From assembly GCA_015062495.1 (NCBI GenBank), contig SUUN01000002.1, positions 306,383 to 370,382 of the forward strand: 64,000 nucleotides of DNA, in the 5' to 3' direction. Origin of the DNA: Alphaproteobacteria bacterium (GTDB lineage Bacteria; Pseudomonadota; Alphaproteobacteria; Rs-D84). Positions 8,886 through 17,719 of this stretch are shown here, piece after piece. The notes under the pieces were generated by a model. That model ran no database searches. It saw only the letters and a program-made list of their open reading frames with translations, and was not told where the DNA came from. Made by a program: the position numbers and the translations under genes. The stretch's first letter is position 1; each line of letters opens with the position of its first letter.

Positions 8886-9604
8886 ATCGCGCGCACAACG
8901 CGACAAAATGTAACACCATAAACGGCCGTCGCGCCCGCGCGGATTAACACGCGACGCATTTCTGAAAATGTTGCGCCACTGGTCATAACGTCATCAACCA
9001 ATAAAATCTTTTTGCCACGGATTTTGTCTGGTTGCACCACAGAAAACACACCACGAATATTTTCTGCACGTTCGCGTGCATTCTTGTGTCCCATGTCGTC
9101 GCGATATTTGCGTCGTACTGAATCCAAATCCATCTTTAACCCATATGCATGTGCGATTGGCCGTGCCAGTAATGTCGCCTGGTTATACCCACGCTTGAAC
9201 AGACGGCGACGCGCCAGTGGCACAGGCATAATTATATCTGCGTCCATATCAATATCGCGCAATGCCCAAATCATGGCGCGTGACATAAATCGCGCATATT
9301 GTATTTTGCCTGCATGTTTGAATGGCAGCATTGCCACCTTGGATGCGTTATCATATACACATGCCGAACGTATCCAATCCAGTTCAGATTTTCCCGCTGC
9401 GCATACCGGGCACAGTGGCATGCCGCCCAGATCTAAATCGGCCGGAAACGGATATCCGCATCGTGCGCATTTTGGATTGTCAATCCAGTTTATTGACGTC
9501 CAACATGTCGCACACAGTTCGCCATGTGTTGATACCGGCGTATCACATAATGGACACGCCGGCGGAAACAGAAACTCTAATATTTTATTGATAATTTTTA
9601 CCAC
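8882..9604 (-). CDS. comF: ComF family protein (zinc finger plus phosphoribosyltransferase domain)
   Basis: ComF-type protein (240 residues), linked to DNA uptake in competent bacteria but present in many others, where it may serve DNA processing or nucleotide salvage. The N-terminal part has two pairs of zinc ligands (CPLC and CATC, then CARC and CPVC, residues about 17-70). The C-terminal type I phosphoribosyltransferase domain has the PRPP loop ILLVDDVMTSGAT near residue 200 and the conserved KRGYNQA stretch. The start of this gene overlaps the end of the upstream exported protein by seven bases, so the two are probably cotranscribed. Confidence 0.9.
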   Translation of the reverse strand: MVKIINKILEFLFPPACPLCDTPVSTHGELCATCWTSINWIDNPKCARCGYPFPADLDLGGMPLCPVCAAGKSELDWIRSACVYDNASKVAMLPFKHAGKIQYARFMSRAMIWALRDIDMDADIIMPVPLARRRLFKRGYNQATLLARPIAHAYGLKMDLDSVRRKYRDDMGHKNARERAENIRGVFSVVQPDKIRGKKILLVDDVMTSGATFSEMRRVLIRAGATAVYGVTFCRVVRAI

Positions 9605-10857
9605 GACATACTTTTATATGTTTTGCTGCCAACTGTGTCGCCAAATATATCGCGCTTTTGCTGGGTCAGCGTTTCATATTGATCGCTGGAAATAATACGC
9701 AGAACAAATCCAGACTCATCGCGATTTGATAAAACTGGAACGATTCTTTGCTGTGACACACCATTATCTGTCAAAACCTGTTCGACAATTGCCAATCTGC
9801 GTGCCGCCAGTTTACGTCCATCCTTGGTCTTGGTCATGTGTTCTGGAATCGCCAATTGAATTGCACGTGTTGGCTTGCTGACAACAATGCCGGCGTATTC
9901 GGTCAACAGATTATAGTTTTCACGTGACAATGCCGAATCTTCGTTACGGAATTTGATTTTGATTTCCAGTGGGCGAATGCCACCACCTTCGGAAATGTCG
10001 CGCTGGGCGGTGAATCCTTCGATGGACGACGACATATCGCTGGCCACGTCAAAACGGTCATCGACTGCGTATGTCGACAAATGTTTGTTTTCCGACAGGA
10101 ATGTTTTCCTGAACGCCTGGCGCAGTTGCGCGGGGGTCATTTTTGTCATATCATCGCGCACCGCAACGATTCGTGGCGAAGTATTCTTTTCCACACTACG
10201 TACAACCACGTCATCAGTCATCGGAACAACCATACGGCGCAGTGATACATTTTCGGGTTTGATTGATGGCTCTGCCTTTGCGATTTGTACCGGTTGGGTT
10301 GTTTTTGTTTCTGCAATCGGTGCGGCAATAACACGGTTTGACACATTGCGTACACTGTCATCGGCGCGTTTTTGTAATTCGTTCAGCCTTGCAATCTGGT
10401 TGTCAATTTGTGCCATCGGTTCGGCGACGGGTTTGAATTCTGTTTTTGTTTCCGCCACCGCAATTTTTTTATCAATGCTTTCTTCGGGTAATAAACTGTC
10501 GGAACGGATTACAGAAAATTCACTTGCCATTGGCATACGCAACGCAAATTCATTTGATGTTACGCCATCGCTTTTTGCCCACAGGTCATTGCTGGGCCGC
10601 CGTGGCATCAGTACATCATTTGCAGCGACCAATTGTTCGCCCATATCAACCGACGTTTGTTTTTTCGCAGTACGTGCAACAACGGTTTTTTTGCGTGTTG
10701 ATGCAGCCTGTTTTTTTGTTGGTTTTGCAACGTCTTCGCCAAACGCATCCCGCGCAGAAACCGCACCCGACGCGATGTTCACAACCGGTAACCGCGCAGA
10801 CGCCACAGCGGGCAATATAACAAACATTGACAATACACTGATTGTAAAATGACGCAT
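9598..10857 (-). CDS. Exported periplasmic protein with degenerate OmpA-like C-terminus
   Basis: A 419-residue protein with a signal peptide (MRHFTISVLSMFVILPAVAS|A). A long low-complexity, probably unfolded middle part holds many Thr, Lys and Val (about 45-290). The C-terminal 130 residues resemble an OmpA/MotB peptidoglycan-binding fold: ...LSRENYNLLTEYAGIV, then RKLAARRLAIVEQVLTDNGV and a final beta strand. The middle part carries LMPRRPSNDLW at residues 83-93, a motif also found in the protein at 61057. The start at 10857 has an excellent AAGGAAAGGAAA ribosome site; a longer open frame (to 10983) has none. It overlaps comF by seven bases. Confidence 0.75.
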   Translation of the reverse strand: MRHFTISVLSMFVILPAVASARLPVVNIASGAVSARDAFGEDVAKPTKKQAASTRKKTVVARTAKKQTSVDMGEQLVAANDVLMPRRPSNDLWAKSDGVTSNEFALRMPMASEFSVIRSDSLLPEESIDKKIAVAETKTEFKPVAEPMAQIDNQIARLNELQKRADDSVRNVSNRVIAAPIAETKTTQPVQIAKAEPSIKPENVSLRRMVVPMTDDVVVRSVEKNTSPRIVAVRDDMTKMTPAQLRQAFRKTFLSENKHLSTYAVDDRFDVASDMSSSIEGFTAQRDISEGGGIRPLEIKIKFRNEDSALSRENYNLLTEYAGIVVSKPTRAIQLAIPEHMTKTKDGRKLAARRLAIVEQVLTDNGVSQQRIVPVLSNRDESGFVLRIISSDQYETLTQQKRDIFGDTVGSKTYKSMSW

Positions 10858-11001
10858 GATTTCCTTTCCTTCCGTTTCAATCATAGAACAAATGCCGAAT
10901 CGCACGCAAGTGGAAAATATTGTTTTAACGACAATACCTTGCATAAAAACAAATGATTGTTTATAATCGACGACGAATAACAAAATAAAGGGTAAATTTA
11001 T

Positions 11002-11598
11002 ATGCTGAAAAAAACAGAAGTTGTTTTATTTGATTTTGATGGAACTTTATCTGGTCTGGATTCCAACGTTGCTTTTGCGCGCTATTGTTTTCGTCGCAGT
11101 ATTCGTCCATGGTTATTTTTGCCATTGATGGGGATTTGTGGGATTGCGCGTTGGGTACGCCCAGACGGTGTTTGGTGGCGTGAAAACATCCGCCGTTTTA
11201 TGACGCCACAAATGGTGAAAAAATTTGCCCCCGGATTTATTAAACAGCATAAACGTGAACGCTTTGGTTGGGCCAAGGAACGCGTCCAGGCCGAACGTGA
11301 TGCCGGCCGCAAAGTATTAATGATTTCGGCCAGTCCTGATTACCTGTTGCCACCACTGGTGCGCGATATGAAATTTGACGCGGTATTTTGTTCCAAGATG
11401 GATAAAAAGAAACCATGGAAATATGATTTTTTGTGCTGGGGTAAAAACAAGGTTTTGGCCATGGATGAATGGGCGCGTGAAAACAAAATTATTCCGCATG
11501 TTGTTCGTGCATATTCAGACAGCAAATCCGACATGCCGATGATGGAAATCGCAGACGAGCAGGTTTGGATTGATAAAAAAACAGGCATGCGAAAATAA
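11002..11598 (+). CDS. HAD-IB family phosphatase
   Basis: A 198-residue haloacid-dehalogenase-like hydrolase. Motif I is DFDGTLSG at residues 11-18 with both catalytic aspartates, motif II is the Ser in ISASPDYL, the Lys lies in KKKPWK, and motif III is YSDSKSDMPM. The helical cap between motifs I and II places it in subclass IB with phosphoserine phosphatase-like and 1-acyl-glycerol-related enzymes. The substrate is unknown. It heads a plus-strand run that leads into the cell-wall genes. Confidence 0.85.
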   Translation: MLKKTEVVLFDFDGTLSGLDSNVAFARYCFRRSIRPWLFLPLMGICGIARWVRPDGVWWRENIRRFMTPQMVKKFAPGFIKQHKRERFGWAKERVQAERDAGRKVLMISASPDYLLPPLVRDMKFDAVFCSKMDKKKPWKYDFLCWGKNKVLAMDEWARENKIIPHVVRAYSDSKSDMPMMEIADEQVWIDKKTGMRK

Positions 11599-11638
11599 AC
11601 CCAATGAATTTTTTATACACCAGTGTTAAGGTGTTTCC

Positions 11639-11914
11639 ATGATGATAATGGAAACACTTTTTGATTTAATCAGTGCATCTGCCGGCGCGATATGTGGTGC
11701 GGTATTTGCGTTTTTTCTAAATCGCAAACGCAACCAGAAAATGGCAACCCAACTGGTCGTCAGTCGTCAATCATTGGATAAAATAAAATTGGAAAACCAA
11801 CAACTGTTGCAACGTATCCAGGACAAAGAAAATTTAATTTTGCAAATGCAAATGGAAATTCTGGGGAAAAAAGATAGCCCAAAACGCAAATCAAAAACAT
11901 CCAAAACTAAATAA
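11639..11914 (+). CDS. Small membrane-anchored coiled-coil protein
   Basis: Unrecognised 91-residue protein. One N-terminal hydrophobic segment (about residues 7-26, with SASAGAICGAVFAFFL) is followed by a basic stretch, a heptad-rich helix (about 33-72, SLDKIKLENQQLLQRIQDKE) and a Lys/Ser tail. The layout recalls small division or cell-wall accessory proteins but shows no family signature. It lies 40 bases after the phosphatase and 39 before the PBP1A gene, so an envelope role is plausible by context only. ATG codons at 11639, 11642 and 11648 are all possible starts. Confidence 0.6.
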   Translation: MMIMETLFDLISASAGAICGAVFAFFLNRKRNQKMATQLVVSRQSLDKIKLENQQLLQRIQDKENLILQMQMEILGKKDSPKRKSKTSKTK

Positions 11915-11952
11915 TTGCAAAGCGTGTCATTTTATCTTAGAATTTACCTGTT

Positions 11953-13992
11953 ATGAAATTCAAGAAATTTTTGCGTATATTATTAAACATTTTCTTTTGG
12001 GCATTTGTCGCGGGTATCGCGTCATTGGCCGTGCTGATACTAATATACGGCAATGATTTACCTGATTATAAAAAACTGGCAACGTATGCCCCACCGGTTG
12101 CAACACGCCTGTATGCGTCTGATGGTTCGCTGTTACAGGAATACGCCGAAGAACGTCGCGTATTCATTGATTATGCAGATATGCCACCAATGCTGGTCAA
12201 TGCCTTTATCGCTGCCGAAGATCAAAATTTCTGGACGCACCCCGGTATTGATGTCCAGGGTATCGTCCGTGCATTGGCAAACAATGCATTGCGTGCGATG
12301 GGGCGTGACACAACATTGTCTGGTGCGTCAACAATTACACAACAGGTTGCCAAGAATTTCTTTCTTACATCCGAACGCACCATATCGCGTAAAATCAAAG
12401 AGGCTATACTTGCCCTGCGCCTGGAACGCAGTTTTTCCAAACAGCATATCTTAACGCTTTACATGAACCAGATATTCTTGGGCGCACGCGCATACGGTGT
12501 TGGTTCGGCGGCATTGATGTATTTTAATAAACCTGTATCTGAATTAACATTGGCGGAATGTGCGTTTTTGGCATCCCTGCCCAAGGCACCAAATAATCGC
12601 ACCCGTGCGGTTGAACGTCGCAATTATGTTCTGCGTCGCATGGTCGAAGAAGGATTTGTTTCCCAATCCGAAGCGGCCGCCGCCGCTGCCGAAGAATTAA
12701 ATATCAACAGTGGATTTACCGCCCAGATGGAAGCGGACTTTCAGTACTTTGCCGAAGATGTCCGCCGTCAATTGCTGGGCACGTTGGGGCGTGAAACGTT
12801 GTATAACCAGGGTTTATATATAAAAACAACAATTGTGCCCGAATTGCAACGCGCCGCCGCCGCCGCATTGAACAAAGAACTTGATGCGTATAACACAGGT
12901 CGTGACGAAAAATTACAGGGTGCAATAATTGCAATGAATCCGCACACGGGGCGCATTGTTGCAATGACGGGCGGGCGTTCATTTAGCGAAAGTTCATTCA
13001 ACCGTGCAACCCAGGCATATCGTCAAATTGGTTCGACTATAAAACCATTTGTGTATTTGGCGGCATTGGAACGTGGTTACACCCCCCAGACAATGATACT
13101 GGATGCGCCGATTGTTGGCTGGCGCGAAGACGACACGTTGTGGAAACCTGAAAATTACGATAAGAAATTCCTGGGCGATGTGCCGCTGCGCCTGTCGTTG
13201 GAAACGTCACGCAATGTTCCAACCGTGCGATTGGTTGAACAAATTGGCACAAAAAATGCGATTGAGGCTGCACAACGTTTTGGTGTCTATCCACCTGATA
13301 TGAAAAATATAAACCTGTCCATGGCATTGGGGTCGGGTGAAACGACATTGGAAAAATTGGTGCTGGGGTATTCTGCATTTATCAACGGTGGCCGTGTAAT
13401 AAAGCCCAAACTGGTGGATTATATCGAAGACAGATATGGTCGTCTGATTGATGGTACGCCAACCGAAATTGTTGAATGGTCGTCTGAGTTATTGCCACCA
13501 ACGGTTGTGTCTGACACAGAACCATTGTCTGACCCACAAAGTCTGTATCAAATGGTATCCATACTGCAAGGTGCGGTTGAACGCGGCACAGGTAAACAGG
13601 CACGCGTACCCGGTCACACAATCGCGGGCAAAACTGGCACATCCAACGATGTCAAAGATGTGTGGTTTATTGGTTTTTCAAAAAATTTAATTGCGGGTGT
13701 GTACTTGGGATTTGATACGCCACGGCCATTGGGGCGCGGTGCAGGTTCACACATGGCGGCGCGTGTTTTTGCGGACTTTATGCGTGTTGCCTTGGCCAAT
13801 GAAAAGAACCAGCCTTTTCCCGTCCCTGACGGCATGACGTTTATGCGCGTAAATCGTCGCAGTGGCGCGGCCGCCACCGCCGACCCCGACGGCATGATTA
13901 TTCAAGAAGTGTTCAAACCCGGTCAATCGCCAAACCCCGCGCCACGCAAAACATCGGCAAAATCCAACGCGGTTGTTGGTGGCGTTTTCTAA
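11953..13992 (+). CDS. Bifunctional penicillin-binding protein 1A
   Basis: Class A PBP (679 residues), anchored in the inner membrane and acting in the periplasm: it polymerises lipid II and cross-links the glycan strands. A transmembrane helix lies at residues 11-35. The glycosyltransferase family 51 domain has EDQNFWTHPG near residue 95 and STITQQVAKNFF near residue 124. The transpeptidase domain has the catalytic SxxK (GSTIKPF), and the KTG motif in IAGKTGTSNDV. All catalytic motifs are present. The C-terminus is short and Pro/Ser/Ala-rich. It precedes the lysozyme-inhibitor gene by 25 bases. Confidence 0.95.
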   Translation: MKFKKFLRILLNIFFWAFVAGIASLAVLILIYGNDLPDYKKLATYAPPVATRLYASDGSLLQEYAEERRVFIDYADMPPMLVNAFIAAEDQNFWTHPGIDVQGIVRALANNALRAMGRDTTLSGASTITQQVAKNFFLTSERTISRKIKEAILALRLERSFSKQHILTLYMNQIFLGARAYGVGSAALMYFNKPVSELTLAECAFLASLPKAPNNRTRAVERRNYVLRRMVEEGFVSQSEAAAAAAEELNINSGFTAQMEADFQYFAEDVRRQLLGTLGRETLYNQGLYIKTTIVPELQRAAAAALNKELDAYNTGRDEKLQGAIIAMNPHTGRIVAMTGGRSFSESSFNRATQAYRQIGSTIKPFVYLAALERGYTPQTMILDAPIVGWREDDTLWKPENYDKKFLGDVPLRLSLETSRNVPTVRLVEQIGTKNAIEAAQRFGVYPPDMKNINLSMALGSGETTLEKLVLGYSAFINGGRVIKPKLVDYIEDRYGRLIDGTPTEIVEWSSELLPPTVVSDTEPLSDPQSLYQMVSILQGAVERGTGKQARVPGHTIAGKTGTSNDVKDVWFIGFSKNLIAGVYLGFDTPRPLGRGAGSHMAARVFADFMRVALANEKNQPFPVPDGMTFMRVNRRSGAAATADPDGMIIQEVFKPGQSPNPAPRKTSAKSNAVVGGVF

Positions 13993-14017
13993 GACAAAGT
14001 AAAAAAAAGAGGAAGGT

Positions 14018-14308
14018 ATGAAGAAAATAATCTTGTCAATTATATTAGCGGTATCTCTGTGTGCGTGTGGTGATAAAAATTCCGATATTCGCTGTGGCGA
14101 TTATAGTATTTCTAGTATGGTATTTGATGCAGATGGTGCGGTATTGCGTGCGGTTGTGAATGATGTGCCGGTTGATTTGAATCTGGTGGTGTCGGCATCC
14201 GGTGCGAAATACGATGGTGTCTTGGGTTCGCATAATATTGTTTTGTGGCATCACAGCAACACTTGGACAATGTTTGTTGACGATGGCGTTGGCATAGAAT
14301 GTAAGTAA
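14018..14308 (+). CDS. MliC/PliC-type lysozyme inhibitor lipoprotein
   Basis: A 96-residue lipoprotein. The signal peptide ends in a lipobox L-C-A-C with the lipidated Cys17. The mature part has Cys26 and Cys95, which can close a disulfide, and the MliC-like block SASGAKYDG (residues 59-67) followed by W77 and a last beta strand. In the MliC/PliC family the conserved Ser-Gly-x-x-Tyr loop plugs the active site of C-type lysozyme. Sitting between PBP1A and mraY, it would protect the peptidoglycan made by its neighbours. The family call rests on the short motif and the overall length, so it is moderately secure. Confidence 0.62.
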   Translation: MKKIILSIILAVSLCACGDKNSDIRCGDYSISSMVFDADGAVLRAVVNDVPVDLNLVVSASGAKYDGVLGSHNIVLWHHSNTWTMFVDDGVGIECK

Positions 14309-14375
14309 TTCCTACAATAACATTTGTTTATCCAATCTTTTGTGATAGAATATTGGCATAAGGAAAGGATTTTTT

Positions 14376-15464
14376 ATGCTGACAGACTATTTTTTGAATC
14401 ATGGATTTTCATTTTTTGCCAGTGGCTGGACACAATTTGCAGGCGGATTTTTTATATCGTTTATGATAATACTGTTGTTTGGGCGTGGCTTTATTCGTGC
14501 CATGCGCGCCGCCCAGAAAAAGGGTCAACCAATCAGTGAAAATGTCCCCGAAACCCACCGGCAAAAGGCTGGCACACCAACAATGGGCGGAATCTTGGTT
14601 GTTGTTGCTATATTGGTTGCGTCCTTGATGTTTATGCCACTGTCGAATCCAACAGGTTGGATTGCGTTGTCTGCATTGGTAATGTTTGGTGCGTTGGGCT
14701 TTGTTGATGATTATAAAAAGGTTACATCCCAATCGCGCAAGGCTTCAAACGGTCTGTCGCCGTTGACGCGCCTGCTGGTCGAAGGTGTGTTTGTCGTAAT
14801 CCTGGCATATTTAATCAATAAAACAATGCCACCATATATCCCAGAATATTCATTGGCGATTGGCGCGGGTATAATTTTGCCAATAGGGTTGTTGTATTAT
14901 GTGTTTGCGTATTTTGTGATTTGTGGTGGTGCAAACGCGACAAATATCACAGACGGCCTGGATGGTATGTTGGCAAAATTGTACATACCGGTTCTGGTTG
15001 TGTTGGTTGTTGCACTGTACGGTGCGACCCGTATTGGATTTATGGATACAGTTATGTTTTTACCAATGGCCAGTGGCCTGTACGCAGTACTGGGGGCGGC
15101 ATTTGGTGCGATTTTGGGATTTTTATGGTATAATTCAAAACCGGCGTCAATATTTATGGGCGATGTTGGATCGTTGGCACTGGGTGGTTTTATGGGTACG
15201 GTTGCGATGCTGTTAAAGTCTGAAATTATCATGGGCATTGCGGCGGGTATGATGGTGTTAATACTGTTGTCGTCATTTATCCAGACTATGTATTTTAAAA
15301 CAACACGCAAAATAACCGGTACGGGTCGTCGTGTGTTTTTGCGCGCCCCCCTGCATCATCATTTCGAAGAACTGGGCTGGCCAGAAACCAAGATAGTTGA
15401 ACGATTTTTCATTATATCGATATTGTTTTCAGGACTTGCGTTGGTTTTGTTGAAATTCGCATAA
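14376..15464 (+). CDS. mraY: Phospho-N-acetylmuramoyl-pentapeptide transferase MraY
   Basis: MraY makes lipid I: it moves phospho-MurNAc-pentapeptide from UDP to undecaprenyl phosphate at the inner membrane. The 362-residue length and about ten helices are typical. The conserved blocks are visible: THRQKAGTPTMGG near residue 60, FVDDYKK near 108, NATNITDGLDGM near 190, and FMGDVGSLALGG near 260 with the catalytic aspartates, plus APLHHHFE near 325. A strong AAGGAAAGGA ribosome site precedes the ATG. ftsW follows 19 bases later; murD, which usually lies between, is absent. Confidence 0.97.
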   Translation: MLTDYFLNHGFSFFASGWTQFAGGFFISFMIILLFGRGFIRAMRAAQKKGQPISENVPETHRQKAGTPTMGGILVVVAILVASLMFMPLSNPTGWIALSALVMFGALGFVDDYKKVTSQSRKASNGLSPLTRLLVEGVFVVILAYLINKTMPPYIPEYSLAIGAGIILPIGLLYYVFAYFVICGGANATNITDGLDGMLAKLYIPVLVVLVVALYGATRIGFMDTVMFLPMASGLYAVLGAAFGAILGFLWYNSKPASIFMGDVGSLALGGFMGTVAMLLKSEIIMGIAAGMMVLILLSSFIQTMYFKTTRKITGTGRRVFLRAPLHHHFEELGWPETKIVERFFIISILFSGLALVLLKFA

Positions 15465-15483
15465 AATATGTGATGGGGTGGTG

Positions 15484-16635
15484 ATGTTCAAACTGACGCG
15501 AAACGATGACAGTAAATTAACCAGTTGGTACTTTGAAATAGACAGACGCCTGCTGGGGTGTGTTTTATTACTGATTGCGCTGTCTGCGATATTTGTTGTG
15601 TCGGCTGGGTCGGTTGCGGCCGAACGCATCGGCATGCCGTGGTACTTTTATTTGGTCAAGGCAATCCCATTTTATTGCGTCGGCTTGGTATTCTTATTTT
15701 CATCCAGTTTTTTAAGTACAAAATGGGTACTGCGCGTATCTGCGGCAAATTTACTGTTTGGTTTGGCGTTGTTGCCATTAACGGTTGTTGCGCCACATAT
15801 CATTAACAATTCCGCACGTTTTGTATCGTTTGGATTTTTTAATATCATGCCGGCAGATATTATGAAACCCGGCTTTATCATAATGACGGCGTATTTTCTA
15901 TCACGTATGAAGGAACGCTATGGCGCAAACATATTTTTTAATCGCGACGCATGGCGGTTTGATACCTGGCTCAGTTGGGTATATTACTTGGCGTTGTTTG
16001 GATTGACTGTTTTAATTGTATTTAATCATCCTGACTTTGGTACGGCGGTTTTGTATTTGTTGGTTTTTTGCGCAATGGTGTTTATTGCGGGCCTGCCACT
16101 GGTATTAATTCCTGTGTTTGCGTGTATTGGTGCGTTGATGTTAACAGTTGCCTTTTTTACCCTGGGGCACGTGCATCGTCGTATAATTGCGTTCTTTACC
16201 GGCACCGGCGACACGTACCAGGTTGATAATTCCGTTGATTCTATTCGCCATGGTGGGCTGCTTGGGTCGGGTGATGACGCATTTGTTAAACAGTATTTGC
16301 CCGACGTACACACGGACTTTATCTTTGCCGCCATTGCCGAAGATCTTGGGGCAATCATGGCATGTGGATTGTTGTTGCTGTTATTCTTTGTTTTTCGCCG
16401 TTTAATAACCAATGCGACCAATGCGCGTGATTTGTTTGTATTATACGCGACAGGCGGTACAGCGGCGCTGTTTGGAACACAAATCTGTTTTAATATGTTA
16501 ACAACATTAAATCTGTTCGCGCCCAAGGGTATGACATTACCATTCATATCATATGGGGGCAGTTCGCTGTTGGCCTATTGCCTGTTGTTTGGTATGATTT
16601 TGGCAATTGTCCGCGAAGATAAATGGAAACAGTAA
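15484..16635 (+). CDS. ftsW: Peptidoglycan glycosyltransferase FtsW
   Basis: FtsW polymerises lipid II at the division septum together with its transpeptidase partner FtsI. The 383-residue protein has about ten transmembrane helices of the SEDS fold. Visible marks are the N-terminal S-x-x-xVxS region, QYLPDVHTDFIFAAIAEDLG (about 275-295, including the catalytic Asp block), and PKGMTLPFISYGGSS near the end. Two GTG codons precede the ATG at 15484; the ATG has the better spacing from GATGGGG. It sits between mraY and murG. Confidence 0.93.
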   Translation: MFKLTRNDDSKLTSWYFEIDRRLLGCVLLLIALSAIFVVSAGSVAAERIGMPWYFYLVKAIPFYCVGLVFLFSSSFLSTKWVLRVSAANLLFGLALLPLTVVAPHIINNSARFVSFGFFNIMPADIMKPGFIIMTAYFLSRMKERYGANIFFNRDAWRFDTWLSWVYYLALFGLTVLIVFNHPDFGTAVLYLLVFCAMVFIAGLPLVLIPVFACIGALMLTVAFFTLGHVHRRIIAFFTGTGDTYQVDNSVDSIRHGGLLGSGDDAFVKQYLPDVHTDFIFAAIAEDLGAIMACGLLLLLFFVFRRLITNATNARDLFVLYATGGTAALFGTQICFNMLTTLNLFAPKGMTLPFISYGGSSLLAYCLLFGMILAIVREDKWKQ

Positions 16636-16649
16636 TACGGGGGTATATT

Positions 16650-17693
16650 ATGAAAGTATGGATTGCAACGGGCGGTACGGGCGGACATGTGTATCCGGCA
16701 CTAAGCGTTGCCGAATGTTTGTCTGCGCGTGGTCATAGGATAACAATTTCATGTGATGGTCGTGTGCGTGATATGGTGCGTCGTGGTGCGCCGTCTGGCG
16801 CGCGCTTTGCGCATGTTTGGGCGTCTGGCGTTGGCGCAAAAAGTCGCCTGAAACAAATCTGGGCATTGTCCAAGATTGCTGTGTCTGCGTTTGCGTTGAC
16901 CATGCGTTTTATGATTTTTCGTCCTGATCGTGTTGTGGCGTTCGGTGGTTATGCGTCTGTGCCGGCGGTCTTTGCAGCGCACGTATGGCGTGTTCCAACA
17001 TTTTTGCATGAACAAAATGCAGCAATCGGGCGCGCAAATAAATTTGCGATGCGCTGGGTCAAAACATTGATGACCAGTTTTCCAACCGTATCCGGTATTC
17101 CAAATTCCACAACGCGTGTTGTGTATACGGGGCTGCCCGTTCGTCGTGATTTTATAAATTTGGCGGGTGCACCATTAACGCATGACGGAAAATTATTGGT
17201 GACGGGTGGTTCACTGGGGGCGCAGATTTTAGACGAAGTTGTACCTGCGGCCATGGCATCAATGAAAAATAAAAAGATTTTTATCACGCATCAAACGCGT
17301 CCTGAAAACGTTGAAAAATTACAGCGTTTTTACGCAGAAAATAAAATTCGCGCAAATGTACTGTCGTTTATTCATGATATGTCATCTGCGATTGCGGGTG
17401 CTGATTTGATAATCGGTCGCAGCGGGGCCAGCACTGTTGTTGAAATTCAGACAATTGGTCGTCCCGCGATATTTGTGCCATTAAATATTAACCCAGACCA
17501 GGCCGCCAACGCCGCATCCTTTGCCAAGACCGGTGGTGGCTTTGCCGTTGAGCAATCTAAATTCACCCCCCGTTGGTTGGCGTCCACATTATCAGAATTA
17601 TTTGATAACCCATCGCGTTTGGACAAAATGGCGGCAAAATCACGGGTTGAAAATAATGCGGTAAATTTAATCTGCGATGAAATAACAAAATAA
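16650..17693 (+). CDS. murG: UDP-GlcNAc:lipid I transferase MurG
   Basis: MurG adds GlcNAc to lipid I to give lipid II on the cytoplasmic face of the inner membrane. The 347-residue GT-B enzyme shows the N-terminal glycine loop (ATGGTGGHVYPAL), VVAFGGYASVPA, LHEQNA, and the C-terminal nucleotide-sugar site GRSGASTVVEI with PLNINPDQ near residue 285. I set the start at 16650, which follows a GGGGG ribosome site; a start 27 bases earlier would overlap ftsW. It ends the cell-wall run and is followed by a terminator. Confidence 0.95.
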   Translation: MKVWIATGGTGGHVYPALSVAECLSARGHRITISCDGRVRDMVRRGAPSGARFAHVWASGVGAKSRLKQIWALSKIAVSAFALTMRFMIFRPDRVVAFGGYASVPAVFAAHVWRVPTFLHEQNAAIGRANKFAMRWVKTLMTSFPTVSGIPNSTTRVVYTGLPVRRDFINLAGAPLTHDGKLLVTGGSLGAQILDEVVPAAMASMKNKKIFITHQTRPENVEKLQRFYAENKIRANVLSFIHDMSSAIAGADLIIGRSGASTVVEIQTIGRPAIFVPLNINPDQAANAASFAKTGGGFAVEQSKFTPRWLASTLSELFDNPSRLDKMAAKSRVENNAVNLICDEITK

Positions 17694-17695
17694 AA

Positions 17696-17718
17696 GAACC
17701 GCCACTTGGCGGTTTTTT
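17696..17718. terminator. Bidirectional intrinsic terminator between murG and the HD-domain gene
   Basis: The AACCGCC/GGCGGTT stem has a 4-base loop, flanked by A run and T run, between convergent genes. Confidence 0.85.
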
Positions 17719-17719
17719 A

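Noticed and set aside
10891..10905. Further copy of the GCCGAATC repeat
   Set aside because: Only eight bases match (ATGCCGAATCG), without the palindromic second half.
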